NCBI RefSeq assembly: GCF_014195685.1
Contig: NZ_JACICF010000001.1
Coordinates: forward strand, 505,317-569,316
Origin: Sphingomicrobium lutaoense
GTDB lineage: Bacteria; Pseudomonadota; Alphaproteobacteria; Sphingomonadales; Sphingomonadaceae
Length of the DNA stretch: 64,000 bases
Direction: 5' to 3'
A program made the position numbers and the translations under genes. Below, piece after piece: positions 37,100-45,023 of the stretch. A model generated the notes under the pieces. That model saw nothing but the letters and a program-made list of their open reading frames with translations. It was not told the DNA's origin and did not search any database. Positions within the stretch are counted from its first letter, which is position 1, and every line of letters starts with the position of its first letter.

Positions 37100-38176
37100 A
37101 TGGACATGCTCTTGCGCCCGACGGGCTTCGTCGATTCTCCTTTCGGTCATGATGGCAAGGTCGCCCGGCTGGCGGGCGGGCTTTGCTGGTTCTCCATGGT
37201 CGAACTGATCGGACTCGACGGCGAAGGCCGGCGGCAGTCGGTGGAACTGGTTCCGGTCGAGGGAATCGAAGATCGCCTCGATGGCACGGCTGCCGAGCGA
37301 TGGGCCTGTCTCACGCGGGCCGCGCGGCCTTTGAGCCTTGGCGAACGGACCATTCCCCTCGACCAGCCGCAGGTGATGGGGATCATCAATGCGACGCCCG
37401 ACAGCTTTTCGGACGGAGGCAAGCATGAGGAGGTGGAGGCTGCCTGCTTCGCCGGAGCTGACATGACTGGGGCGGGGGCCGCGATCCTCGATGTCGGGGG
37501 CGAATCCACCCGCCCGGGCGCGATGACCGTCTGGGAAGGCGATGAAACGGACCGCGTGCGCCCGATCATTGAGCGGCTGGTACGCGGCGGCAATGCGGTG
37601 AGCGTCGATACCCGGAAAGCCGCCGTCATGGAGGCGGCGATTTCAGCAGGCGCGCACATGGTCAATGACGTCTCGGCGCTGACCTGGGACGAGCGATCGG
37701 CCGAGGTGGTCGCCCGCGGGGGTATTCCTGTGGTGCTGATGCACGCGCAGGGCGACCCCCAGACCATGCAGGACAGTCCGCGCTATGACGATGTGCTGGT
37801 CGACATCTACCGCTGGCTGGAAGAGCGGATCGAGGCTGTCGTCGCGGCAGGGGTTTCACGCGATCACATCATTGTCGATCCCGGCATCGGCTTCGGGAAA
37901 AGCGTCGCGCACAATCTCGAATTGATGAATGGCCTCGCCATCTTCCACGGGCTGGGCTGTCCAATCCTTCTCGGTGCCAGTCGCAAGCGGTTGATTGGCG
38001 CATTGTCGGGCGAAGCGCCGGCGGACGAGAGGCTGGGGGGCAGTATCGCGCTGGCGCTCAAGGCCGCCGAGCAGGGCGTGCAGATCGTGCGGGTCCACGA
38101 TGTTCCGGAGACGGTCCAGGCACTGAAGGTCTGGCGCGGGCTCCGCGACCAGGCGCTGACGCCGAAAATCGGCTAG
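37100..38176 (+). CDS. folP: Dihydropteroate synthase with an N-terminal extension
   Basis: 358 residues. The pterin-binding TIM barrel (about 88-350) shows VMGIINATPDSFSDGG, ILDVGGESTRPGA, VSVDTRKAAVMEAA, MVNDVSAL, DPGIGFGKS and GASRKRLIG. It joins p-aminobenzoate to the pterin diphosphate in folate synthesis. The first 85 or so residues, before the barrel, are not part of the common enzyme; similar extensions exist in other sphingomonads as I recall. No folK or folB is adjacent. The stop overlaps that of the convergent SDR gene by four bases. Confidence 0.92.
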   Translation: MDMLLRPTGFVDSPFGHDGKVARLAGGLCWFSMVELIGLDGEGRRQSVELVPVEGIEDRLDGTAAERWACLTRAARPLSLGERTIPLDQPQVMGIINATPDSFSDGGKHEEVEAACFAGADMTGAGAAILDVGGESTRPGAMTVWEGDETDRVRPIIERLVRGGNAVSVDTRKAAVMEAAISAGAHMVNDVSALTWDERSAEVVARGGIPVVLMHAQGDPQTMQDSPRYDDVLVDIYRWLEERIEAVVAAGVSRDHIIVDPGIGFGKSVAHNLELMNGLAIFHGLGCPILLGASRKRLIGALSGEAPADERLGGSIALALKAAEQGVQIVRVHDVPETVQALKVWRGLRDQALTPKIG

Positions 38177-38853
38177 AGCGTGAAGCCGCCATCGCTGACC
38201 AGCATGGTCCCGGTGATGGTCTCTTCCTCGAGCAGCATCCCGATCTGGCGGGCGATTTCCTCGGGCGTTGCAAATCGCCCGACCGGTATATCGGCGCCCA
38301 TCGCGGCAATCGCCTTTTTGCGGCTTCCCAATTTTTCGACGAGCCCGTCGATGATCGGACCGTCCCAGATGGCGGTATCGACACCGCCCGGCGCGATCAC
38401 GTTCACGCGCACGCCGCGGCGCGCATTTTCGGCGGCCGCGATGCGCGCCAGGTGCGCGACCGCTGCCTTGGAAGCCCCATAGGCACCGGTCATCGGGGTC
38501 GGCTTGATGGCGGTGGCCGAAGCAGTGATCACGATCGCGCCCCTGTCGATGGCTCGCAGCGCTGCCCGTAGAGTGAGAAATGCACCGTCGAGATTGACCT
38601 GCATCACGCGCCGCCATTTCTCGAACGGCATCTCATGGACGGGAGCGGCATCGCCGATGCCCGCGTTCACCACCGCGTGGGTGAGGCCCGAAAGGTCGAG
38701 CCCCTCCCAGAGCGAGGGATCGGAAACATCGCCCTCGACGATGCCGTTGCCCGCGGTCCGATCGACGAGCACGAGATCGGCTCCGCGCTCGCGGTAATGG
38801 TCGGCGCAGGCTTTTCCGATGCCGGAGGCGGCACCCGTGATAAGGATTTTCAT
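38173..38853 (-). CDS. Short-chain dehydrogenase/reductase (SDR)
   Basis: 226 residues, a compact classical SDR: ITGAASGIGKACADHY for the nucleotide, NAGIGD, the catalytic Ser in VITASATA, GAYGASKAAVAHLAR with the YxxxK pair, and GGVDTAIW. It oxidises or reduces an unknown substrate with NAD(P)H. The GxxxGIG motif is normal. No pathway neighbours give its substrate. Confidence 0.87.
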   Translation of the reverse strand: MKILITGAASGIGKACADHYRERGADLVLVDRTAGNGIVEGDVSDPSLWEGLDLSGLTHAVVNAGIGDAAPVHEMPFEKWRRVMQVNLDGAFLTLRAALRAIDRGAIVITASATAIKPTPMTGAYGASKAAVAHLARIAAAENARRGVRVNVIAPGGVDTAIWDGPIIDGLVEKLGSRKKAIAAMGADIPVGRFATPEEIARQIGMLLEEETITGTMLVSDGGFTL

Positions 38854-38898
38854 ATCGGAAGGATTAGGCCGCTTGCCCCATCCTGTCGACGGGCCTCG

Positions 38899-40335
38899 TC
38901 AGGCAGCGGTATCGATGCCGAGATCGCCCAGCTTGCGGTACAGCGTGGAACGACCGATGCCGAGGCGGCGGGCCACCTCGGTCATGCGTCCGCGATAATG
39001 GCCGATGGCAAGGCGGATGAGGTCGGCCTCGATGTCGGACAAGGTGCGGATATGTCCTTCCTCGTCATAGATGGTCACGGGGCCCGAGCCTTCGAGAGCG
39101 CGGTCGCTCGAGGATTTGGACAGTTGCGGCGCGGCGTCGGTGCGCCGCCCCGAAAAGCGCGACTGGACCGCGATATGGGGGAAATCCTCCGCGGTCAGGC
39201 TGTTGCCGTCGCACTGTACCGCGGCGCGGAACAGCGCGGCGGAAAGCTGCCGCAGATTGCCCGGCCAGCCATAACGCATGAGGACGGCCAAGGCGTCATT
39301 GCCAATCGACAGAGCGCGCATTCCCGGCTGGTCGGCGATGCGCGACAGGAAATGGCGGGCAAGCGCGGGAATGTCGCTCGACCGGTCGCGGAGCGGCGGA
39401 AGCGTGACGATCGTGGTCTCGATTCGCTCCTTGAGGCCAGCATCGAAGTCGTCTGGCAGCGGCCCCGAGGCGGTCGCGATCAGGCGCACGTCGACGCTGC
39501 TAGAACCATTGCAGCCGACAGGGCGCACTTCGCCCGTGGCGAGAACGCGGTCGAGCGCGGCCTGCGTTTCGGCGGGCAGCGAGGTTATGTCGTCGAGGAG
39601 GATGGTGCCTTCATTGGCCTCGACGAGCTTGCCGACCTTTTCGCTGAACGCTCCCGGGAAGGCGCCCGGGACATGGCCGAACAATTCACTGTCGATCGCG
39701 TTGGGCGAGATCGCCTTGCAGTCGACCACCACGATGGGTGCGCGATTGCGCAGGCTGGCGGCGTGGATGGCGCGGGCGAAGCTTTCCTTGCCCGCGCCCT
39801 GTTCGCCGATGATCATCACGGGAAGGCGGTTGCGCGCGGCCTTGGCAGCGACCGCCAGCGCGGCGCGGAACTGGGGCGCGGCGCCCACAAGCTGTTCGAG
39901 GCTGAGAGTGGGAGCCAGTTTTTCGGAGAGCGGCGCGAGTTCGCCCGCCGGGCGGCGGCGGTCGGCATGGGTCGCGAGCGCCTCGGTCAGGCGCTCGGGA
40001 GCGACGGGCTTGGCGAGGAAATCGGATGCGCCTGCCTGCATGGCTTCCACTGCGAGGGGGATCGAGCCGTCCTCGGCGAGGACGATGACCGGCAAATCTT
40101 CCTTCTGGTCGCGGATGGCCGCGATCAGGCCCGGACCGTTTTCAGAATCCCAGCTCGACAGGATGGCGGCGCGCACTTCGCGACCATGCGGGCCCTGGAG
40201 CAGGCCTTCGGCGGTCTCCTTGTCGGCGGCACTCACCACGGTCCAGCCAGCGCGGCCTGCCACCGACGCCAGAAGGCGCCGTTGCTCCGCGTCTGAATCA
40301 AGCAGCAACAGGGACCGGATATCATCTTCGCGCAT
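38899..40335 (-). CDS. NtrC-family AAA+ regulator with degenerate receiver and GAFPGA loop
   Basis: 478 residues. The receiver-like domain (about 7-120) has Ser60 where the phospho-acceptor Asp belongs (AAILSSWD) and Ala where the switch Thr belongs (IVLAEDG), but keeps FLAKPV. The AAA+ domain (about 145-380) has a Walker A GEQGAGKES, GHVPGAFPGAFSE in place of GAFTGA, a Walker B GTILLDDIT, and the LPPLRDRSSDIPAL arginine region. A Fis-type HTH closes it (MTEVARRLGIGRSTLYRKL). The altered loop suggests that it may not contact sigma54 normally. It may act with sigma70 like Rhodobacter NtrC, or as a repressor. Confidence 0.85.
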   Translation of the reverse strand: MREDDIRSLLLLDSDAEQRRLLASVAGRAGWTVVSAADKETAEGLLQGPHGREVRAAILSSWDSENGPGLIAAIRDQKEDLPVIVLAEDGSIPLAVEAMQAGASDFLAKPVAPERLTEALATHADRRRPAGELAPLSEKLAPTLSLEQLVGAAPQFRAALAVAAKAARNRLPVMIIGEQGAGKESFARAIHAASLRNRAPIVVVDCKAISPNAIDSELFGHVPGAFPGAFSEKVGKLVEANEGTILLDDITSLPAETQAALDRVLATGEVRPVGCNGSSSVDVRLIATASGPLPDDFDAGLKERIETTIVTLPPLRDRSSDIPALARHFLSRIADQPGMRALSIGNDALAVLMRYGWPGNLRQLSAALFRAAVQCDGNSLTAEDFPHIAVQSRFSGRRTDAAPQLSKSSSDRALEGSGPVTIYDEEGHIRTLSDIEADLIRLAIGHYRGRMTEVARRLGIGRSTLYRKLGDLGIDTAA

Positions 40336-40484
40336 ATCGACTCCTTGACCGGGATCCTAGCGGGCGATGGTGAAGGTGTGGTTAAGGGAGGAAAAGCCCT
40401 TTAGAAGCGCGTTGAGGCTTGATACAGAATAAGCATGACCTGTGGCTCGCAGGGGCCGCTTTCGAGATAGATAAAGGGACTTTC

Positions 40485-40634
40485 ATGGCCGAGAAGAAGG
40501 CATATCCGACCGCGACCGAAATGGATTATCCGGCACATCGCAGGAATTATGCGGGTTTCCTGACCCTCCTGAAATGGGGAACGATCCTCGCCGCGATCGT
40601 CACGGCTGTCGTCGTCTACGCGATCAGCAACTGA
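40485..40634 (+). CDS. aa3-type cytochrome c oxidase subunit IV
   Basis: 49 residues: a short hydrophilic N-terminus (YPTATEMDYPAHRRNYAGF) and one membrane helix (GTILAAIVTAVVVYAIS), as in the small subunit IV of alphaproteobacterial aa3 oxidase. AAAGGGAC provides the ribosome site. It stands away from other oxidase genes, four bases before pntA, so it may be transcribed with the transhydrogenase. Confidence 0.85.
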   Translation: MAEKKAYPTATEMDYPAHRRNYAGFLTLLKWGTILAAIVTAVVVYAISN

Positions 40635-40638
40635 CCGG

Positions 40639-41766
40639 ATGAAAATCGCGATCCTAAAGGAAGGCGGTGAGGAAACACGCGTCGCCGCCATTCCCGAGAC
40701 CGTCAAGAAGCTCAGCGCTCTTGGTGCGAGGATCGCAGTCGAAAAGGGCGCCGGAGAGCAGGCGGGAATCCGTGATTCCGATTTTGCCGAAGCGGGGGCT
40801 GCGCTCGGTGATCGTGCCGGGGTTCTTGATGGCGCCGAGGCCATTCTCTGCGTGCAGGGGCCCGAGCCCGATGCCCTACAGGGGGCGGCCAAGGGCGCGC
40901 TTCTGATCGGGGCGCTCGATCCGCTTCGCCGGAGCGATGCCGTCACTGGCTATGCCGAAGCGGGTATTGAGGCGCTCGCCATGGAGTGGATGCCGCGCAT
41001 CACGCGTGCCCAGTCGATGGATATCCTGTCCTCCCAATCCAACCTGGCGGGCTACAAGGCAGTGATCGATGCCGCGGCGGCCTATGGGCGCGCCTTTCCG
41101 ATGATGATGACCGCGGCAGGGACGGTCAGCCCGGCGCGCGTTTTCATCATGGGCGTTGGCGTAGCGGGCCTCCAAGCCATCGCAACTGCCAAGCGGCTGG
41201 GGGCGCAGGTAAGCGCGACCGACGTGCGCTCGGCGACCAAGGAGCAGATCCGCTCGCTCGGCGGGAAGCCGATCTTCGTCGAGGAAGAAGAGGGGATCGA
41301 AGGCGAAGGCGAGGGGGGTTATGCGGGCGAAACCTCCGAAGCCTACAAGAAGGCGCAGGCCGAATTGGTCTCTTCGCATATTTCCAAGCAGGACGTGGTG
41401 ATTACCACCGCACTCATCCCCGGGCGCCCCGCGCCCCGGCTGATCAGCGATGCGCAAGTGGCCTCGATGCGGCCCGGCAGTGTGATCGTCGACCTTGCTG
41501 CCGAAGCGGGCGGTAATGTCGAAGGTATCGAAGCCGGTTCGACCACTGTTCGCCACGGCGTCCAGTTGATCACTCCCATCCAGCCCGCCCGGTCGCTCGC
41601 GGCGGATGCCTCGGCGCTGTTCAGCCGGAACCTCGCCAACTTCCTCACGGCCTTCTGGGACAAGGATGCCGGACGAGTGGTGTTGCCCGACGATGACGAA
41701 ATCGTTGCGGGCATCCGGCTCACCCAGGACGGCCGGAAAGTGCACGAACGGCTGCAATCCGCCTGA
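40639..41766 (+). CDS. pntA: NAD(P) transhydrogenase subunit alpha, part 1
   Basis: 375 residues, domain I of the proton-translocating transhydrogenase: MKIAILKEGGEETRVAAIPETVKKL, then the NAD-binding region (VFIMGVGVAGLQAIATAKRLGA) and ATKEQIRSLGG. It binds NAD(H) and passes hydride to PntB across the inner membrane complex. In alphaproteobacteria the enzyme is normally encoded as three consecutive genes. Here the other two lie about 3 kb away, behind an oppositely transcribed EAL gene. Confidence 0.92.
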   Translation: MKIAILKEGGEETRVAAIPETVKKLSALGARIAVEKGAGEQAGIRDSDFAEAGAALGDRAGVLDGAEAILCVQGPEPDALQGAAKGALLIGALDPLRRSDAVTGYAEAGIEALAMEWMPRITRAQSMDILSSQSNLAGYKAVIDAAAAYGRAFPMMMTAAGTVSPARVFIMGVGVAGLQAIATAKRLGAQVSATDVRSATKEQIRSLGGKPIFVEEEEGIEGEGEGGYAGETSEAYKKAQAELVSSHISKQDVVITTALIPGRPAPRLISDAQVASMRPGSVIVDLAAEAGGNVEGIEAGSTTVRHGVQLITPIQPARSLAADASALFSRNLANFLTAFWDKDAGRVVLPDDDEIVAGIRLTQDGRKVHERLQSA

Positions 41767-42021
41767 CAAGGGCTGATCTTATTCAATAAATCGGCGTCGC
41801 TGGCGGAGATTATTTCCGGCCGGACGCGCTCGTTTCGTCGCCGATTCGATCTCGCGCCAAATACGAGTCGCGGCGTAAATTTACGGACTGTGTTATTGGC
41901 CTGTATAAGCGCGGAAAATCTGGCTCCAGATCAGCCTGTTCCGGGCGCTTCTGCCAGCTTCGGATAATGTGAAATCGGGGAGATGGGCGCGTTGTCCCTA
42001 GTTTCCCCAAGTATCTGACAG
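41767..42021. other. Intergenic region downstream of pntA, nothing identified
   Basis: AT-richer than its surroundings (for example AATTTACG and TTATTCAATAAAT near the left end). No coding frame of convincing quality, no tRNA and no clear terminator for pntA on the plus strand. Confidence 0.35.
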
Positions 42022-42023
42022 GC

Positions 42024-42049
42024 AAAGAAAAACCCGGCCGAAACCGGGT
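42024..42049 (-). terminator. Rho-independent terminator for the 27-codon gene
   Basis: Read on the minus strand: ACCCGG (42049-42044), loop of six, CCGGGT (42037-42032), then TTTTCTTT. It lies about 25 bases after the stop codon of the small gene at 42074-42157. Confidence 0.75.
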
Positions 42050-42073
42050 CTTTCCGTTCAGTTAGCCTGAGGC

Positions 42074-42157
42074 TTAACCGGCGCCGCCGGTGCCGCCCCA
42101 TCCGCCGCCCAGGACCCAGTCCCAGAAGCTGCGCACAGGCTGCTTGTTCTTCTTCAT
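42074..42157 (-). CDS. 27-residue Trp/Gly-rich peptide, unknown
   Basis: ATG at 42157, stop at 42074-42076. AGGGG lies about nine bases upstream of the ATG and a strong intrinsic terminator follows, so the unit looks like a real transcribed mini-gene. The peptide starts with a Lys-rich segment (KKNKQPVR), then SFWDWVLGGGW and a glycine-rich tail (GGTGGAG). Three Trp in 27 residues are unusual. It is neither PqqA (no Glu-xxx-Tyr) nor a known toxin that I recognise. It lies about 120 bases downstream of the CHASE2-EAL gene on the same strand, with an inverted repeat TAACC-11-GGTTA between. Function unknown; a membrane-active or precursor peptide is possible. Confidence 0.6.
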   Translation of the reverse strand: MKKNKQPVRSFWDWVLGGGWGGTGGAG

Positions 42158-42280
42158 ACCATATCCCCTGCATTTGGCGTGCAAAGCACACGTGCTGAGG
42201 ACTTATTAACCCTAATGGAAATGGTTAGCAAGGAATTTACCAAATAATGGCCTGCAAGGTCCTTGTTAACCTTTTCGCCT

Positions 42281-44581
42281 TCAGGCGACTTTCTGGCGTT
42301 TCTCTTTGGTTAGTCTGCGAACCATTTCGCCGCGGCCCATGGGGCGTCCGACGATAAAGCCCTGAACGATATCACAGCGCATCATCTCGAGCTGGTCGAG
42401 GATATCGCGGTCCTCGACGCCTTCGGCGACGACCTTGCGGTCAAGCGAATGGGCAAGCGCGATGGTCGACTGGACCATGATGAGATCAGAGCGGCTTTCG
42501 CGCATGCCGCGAACGAAGCTCTGGTCGATCTTGATCTCGGTGGCAGGCACCTTCTTGAGATAGTCGAGCGTCGACAGGCCGGTGCCATAATCGTCGATCG
42601 AAATCTGCACGCCCATGTCGCGCAGCTGGTTGAGAAGGTCGATGTCGGCCCCGCTGCCCTCGAGAGCGGCGGTTTCGGTCAATTCGAGGGTCAGCTGGTG
42701 CGCGGCGACGCCGTGCCGGTCGAGTAGCGAGCGCACGCGGTCGGGTAAATTATGGTCGGTGAGGTTTCTTGCCGACAGGTTGATCGCGATGTTGAAACCC
42801 GGGACGTGGTGCGAGAAATCGGCGATCGCGGCAATCGAATTTGCGAGGACAAAATCAGTGAGTCTGCCGATGCGGTCATGCTGTTCGGCGGCGGCAATGA
42901 ATTCGGCGGGACTGATCGGCCCTTTTTCAGGGTGGGTCCAGCGGGCCAGCGCTTCGGCACCGACGAGCTTCTTGGTTTCGAGTTCGAGCTTGGGCTGGAA
43001 GGCGAGCCAGACCTGCCCCTGCTCGATCGCTTCATCAAGCTGACTAAGGAGCGACAGGCGCCACGAAACTTCCTGCTGGCGCGCGGGGTCGTGATATTTC
43101 CACTTGATCGCTTCCTCGTCAGCCTCGTCGGCGGCGACCAGCGCGCTGCCGAGACGGTTGGCGAGGCTGCGTCCCGAGCCGACCTCGACGCCGAAGCTGA
43201 CGGTAAGGTCGAACGCATTCTGGTCGATCTTGACCGGGCTGCGGAACAGGGCGTGGAGCGCTTCGAGATGATTGCCGATCGCGGTGCGCGGCTCGGCGAA
43301 CCAGGCGAAGATGCCTTCATCGCCTTGATACAGCGTTCCGCCTTCCTTGCGCCCGATGCCGAGACGCGAAGCGATCTGTTCGACCAGTTGGCGTTCGCCC
43401 TCGGCATTCAGGGTGGAAACGATCTCGGCGAAATTGTGGACGCGGGCGGCGATGAGCGGCAATTCCTTGCCGCGCTTGTCGCCGCGCAGCGCCACGAGAT
43501 TGGGCAGTCCCGACAGTTCGTTCACGAAGCCGCGCGATTGGAAGTAGCGATAGCCCTGGATCGAGGAGACGATGGCCAAGGCGAACAGCCCGGGCGCGAT
43601 GTCGACGAAGATGAGATGCGCTTCGGTCAGGATGGGAACAAGGGCCAGCGTCGCGCCCGCAGCGACCAGACCGCCGACCCGCACCGTGCTTCGCGACGCG
43701 AAGACCGCGATGGCGCAGCCCAGGAGTGCGACCAGAAGCGACGGCCACCATCCGAGTTGAACCGGCCGTCCGCGCATCAGCGTTTCGGCGCCGAGAATCT
43801 GCACATAGACGCCGGCCTCACGGCCCTTGCCCGGAATATAGACCTGGTCGCCGAGCTGCATCACGCTGATCCCGACCACCGCGGTCTTGCCGCGCAGCAT
43901 GTCGAGCTTGCTGTCGTCGCGTAGCAGGTCGACCACATTGACCTTGGGCACGCTGTCGTAGCGGATCGAATAGTCGATCGGGAAGAGCTCGCCGACCTTA
44001 CCGTCTACCCCCGCCATCTTCGACGCGAAGCTGGGAATGTCCTTGCCGAGCACATCCTCGCGATAGTGGAGGTCCCAGACCGCGGTCTGGAAGTTGAAAT
44101 AGGCATTGATCGAGGCGAGGTCGGCGGCTTTCTGCAGATCTTCGAGTGGCAGTTCGAGCTGCGAGCCTGCCGAATCGCGGTCGCGTTCCTCGACGGCGGC
44201 AATGGTGACGTTGCCGGCGCGGCGGATCGCCTCGACGAGGCGGGAATCGTCCCGGGGCGTGGTGCGCCCGGCGAAGACCATGTCGAAATAGACCGACTTG
44301 GCTCCGGCCTCGCGCGTTCGGTCGATGATGTCGGCATGAATCGAGCGCGGCCAGGGATAGGCGCCCAGTTCCTCGACGCTTTTCTTGTCGATCTCAATGA
44401 GAACGATTTCGCCGCTGGCCTCATTCTCATGGGCCAAATTACGGAGCACGCGCATCACATCGTCGAGCGGCGAGCCGAACTCGACGAGGCCGAACAGGAT
44501 CGCCGCCACCGCCGTCCAGATGAACAGCTTTGACGAACGGCCCTTGGCAGCCTTTCCATCGATGTCGCGGCGCTCGGCCAT
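42281..44581 (-). CDS. CHASE2 - degenerate GGDEF - EAL signalling protein
   Basis: 766 residues from the ATG at 44581 (AGGA upstream). An N-terminal membrane segment (about 20-40) is followed by an extracytoplasmic CHASE2 sensor (about 45-275, with VLIEIDKKSVEELGAYPWPR) and three membrane helices (about 277-350). A GGDEF-like domain follows (about 360-490) in which the signature reads QGDEGI, so it should not make cyclic di-GMP. The EAL domain (about 520-755) has FQPKLEL, GAEALARW, NLSARNL, LELTETA, SIDDYGTGLSTL, IKIDQSFV and VAEGVEDRD, all consistent with active phosphodiesterase. It probably lowers cyclic di-GMP in response to an external signal. It lies between pntA and pntAB on the opposite strand. 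Confidence 0.9.
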   Translation of the reverse strand: MAERRDIDGKAAKGRSSKLFIWTAVAAILFGLVEFGSPLDDVMRVLRNLAHENEASGEIVLIEIDKKSVEELGAYPWPRSIHADIIDRTREAGAKSVYFDMVFAGRTTPRDDSRLVEAIRRAGNVTIAAVEERDRDSAGSQLELPLEDLQKAADLASINAYFNFQTAVWDLHYREDVLGKDIPSFASKMAGVDGKVGELFPIDYSIRYDSVPKVNVVDLLRDDSKLDMLRGKTAVVGISVMQLGDQVYIPGKGREAGVYVQILGAETLMRGRPVQLGWWPSLLVALLGCAIAVFASRSTVRVGGLVAAGATLALVPILTEAHLIFVDIAPGLFALAIVSSIQGYRYFQSRGFVNELSGLPNLVALRGDKRGKELPLIAARVHNFAEIVSTLNAEGERQLVEQIASRLGIGRKEGGTLYQGDEGIFAWFAEPRTAIGNHLEALHALFRSPVKIDQNAFDLTVSFGVEVGSGRSLANRLGSALVAADEADEEAIKWKYHDPARQQEVSWRLSLLSQLDEAIEQGQVWLAFQPKLELETKKLVGAEALARWTHPEKGPISPAEFIAAAEQHDRIGRLTDFVLANSIAAIADFSHHVPGFNIAINLSARNLTDHNLPDRVRSLLDRHGVAAHQLTLELTETAALEGSGADIDLLNQLRDMGVQISIDDYGTGLSTLDYLKKVPATEIKIDQSFVRGMRESRSDLIMVQSTIALAHSLDRKVVAEGVEDRDILDQLEMMRCDIVQGFIVGRPMGRGEMVRRLTKEKRQKVA

Positions 44582-44738
44582 AAACGCATCCTGCAATTGC
44601 CCCTTCGCCTATCGGACAAAAAGGTTATTAAATCGGAAACCTCGATCGGGTTAACCACCCGCCGGGGCGCTCCCCCTACAGCCTCTCGACAGCGCCCGCC
44701 ATGCTTGCCACAAGATGCGTGAAGAAAAGGGGGCGTGC

Positions 44739-45023
44739 ATGGACTTCATTTCCATCCTGTCGATTTTCGTCTTGAGCTGTTTCGTGGGCTATTATGTGGT
44801 CTGGTCGGTGACCCCGGCGCTGCATACGCCGCTGATGGCCGTCACCAATGCGATCAGCTCGGTCATCATCGTCGGCGGCCTCATCGCCGCGGCGGCAGCC
44901 GGGGTGCCCGGCGCCAAATGGCTCGGCCTTGCCGCGGTAGCGCTCGCTTCGGTCAATATCTTCGGGGGCTTTGCCGTCACCCAGCGCATGCTGTCCATGT
45001 ATAAGAAGAAGGAGCGCAAATGA
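44739..45023 (+). CDS. NAD(P) transhydrogenase subunit alpha, part 2
   Basis: 94 residues with three hydrophobic segments (ISILSIFVLSCFVGYYVVW, ISSVIIVGGLIAAAAAG, LGLAAVALASVNIFGGFAV) and a Lys-rich C-terminus. This is the membrane part of the alpha subunit in the three-gene form of the enzyme, usually called PntAB. The start at 44739 (MDFISIL) is favoured; a longer frame opens at 44715. It overlaps pntB by four bases. Confidence 0.88.
   Translation: MDFISILSIFVLSCFVGYYVVWSVTPALHTPLMAVTNAISSVIIVGGLIAAAAAGVPGAKWLGLAAVALASVNIFGGFAVTQRMLSMYKKKERK

Noticed and set aside
38635-40296. Open frame antisense to the SDR and NtrC-like genes
   Set aside because: Sense strand encodes two clear proteins; antisense product has no known domain.
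42074-42157. PqqA-type precursor for the 27-codon gene
   Set aside because: Lacks the Glu and Tyr that are cross-linked in PqqA, and no pqq or radical-SAM gene is nearby.
42190-42270. CtrA-binding sites (TTAACC words) before the 27-codon gene
   Set aside because: Half-sites without the full TTAA-N7-TTAA spacing.
42752-43924. Open frame antisense to the CHASE2-EAL gene
   Set aside because: Shadow of codon bias.
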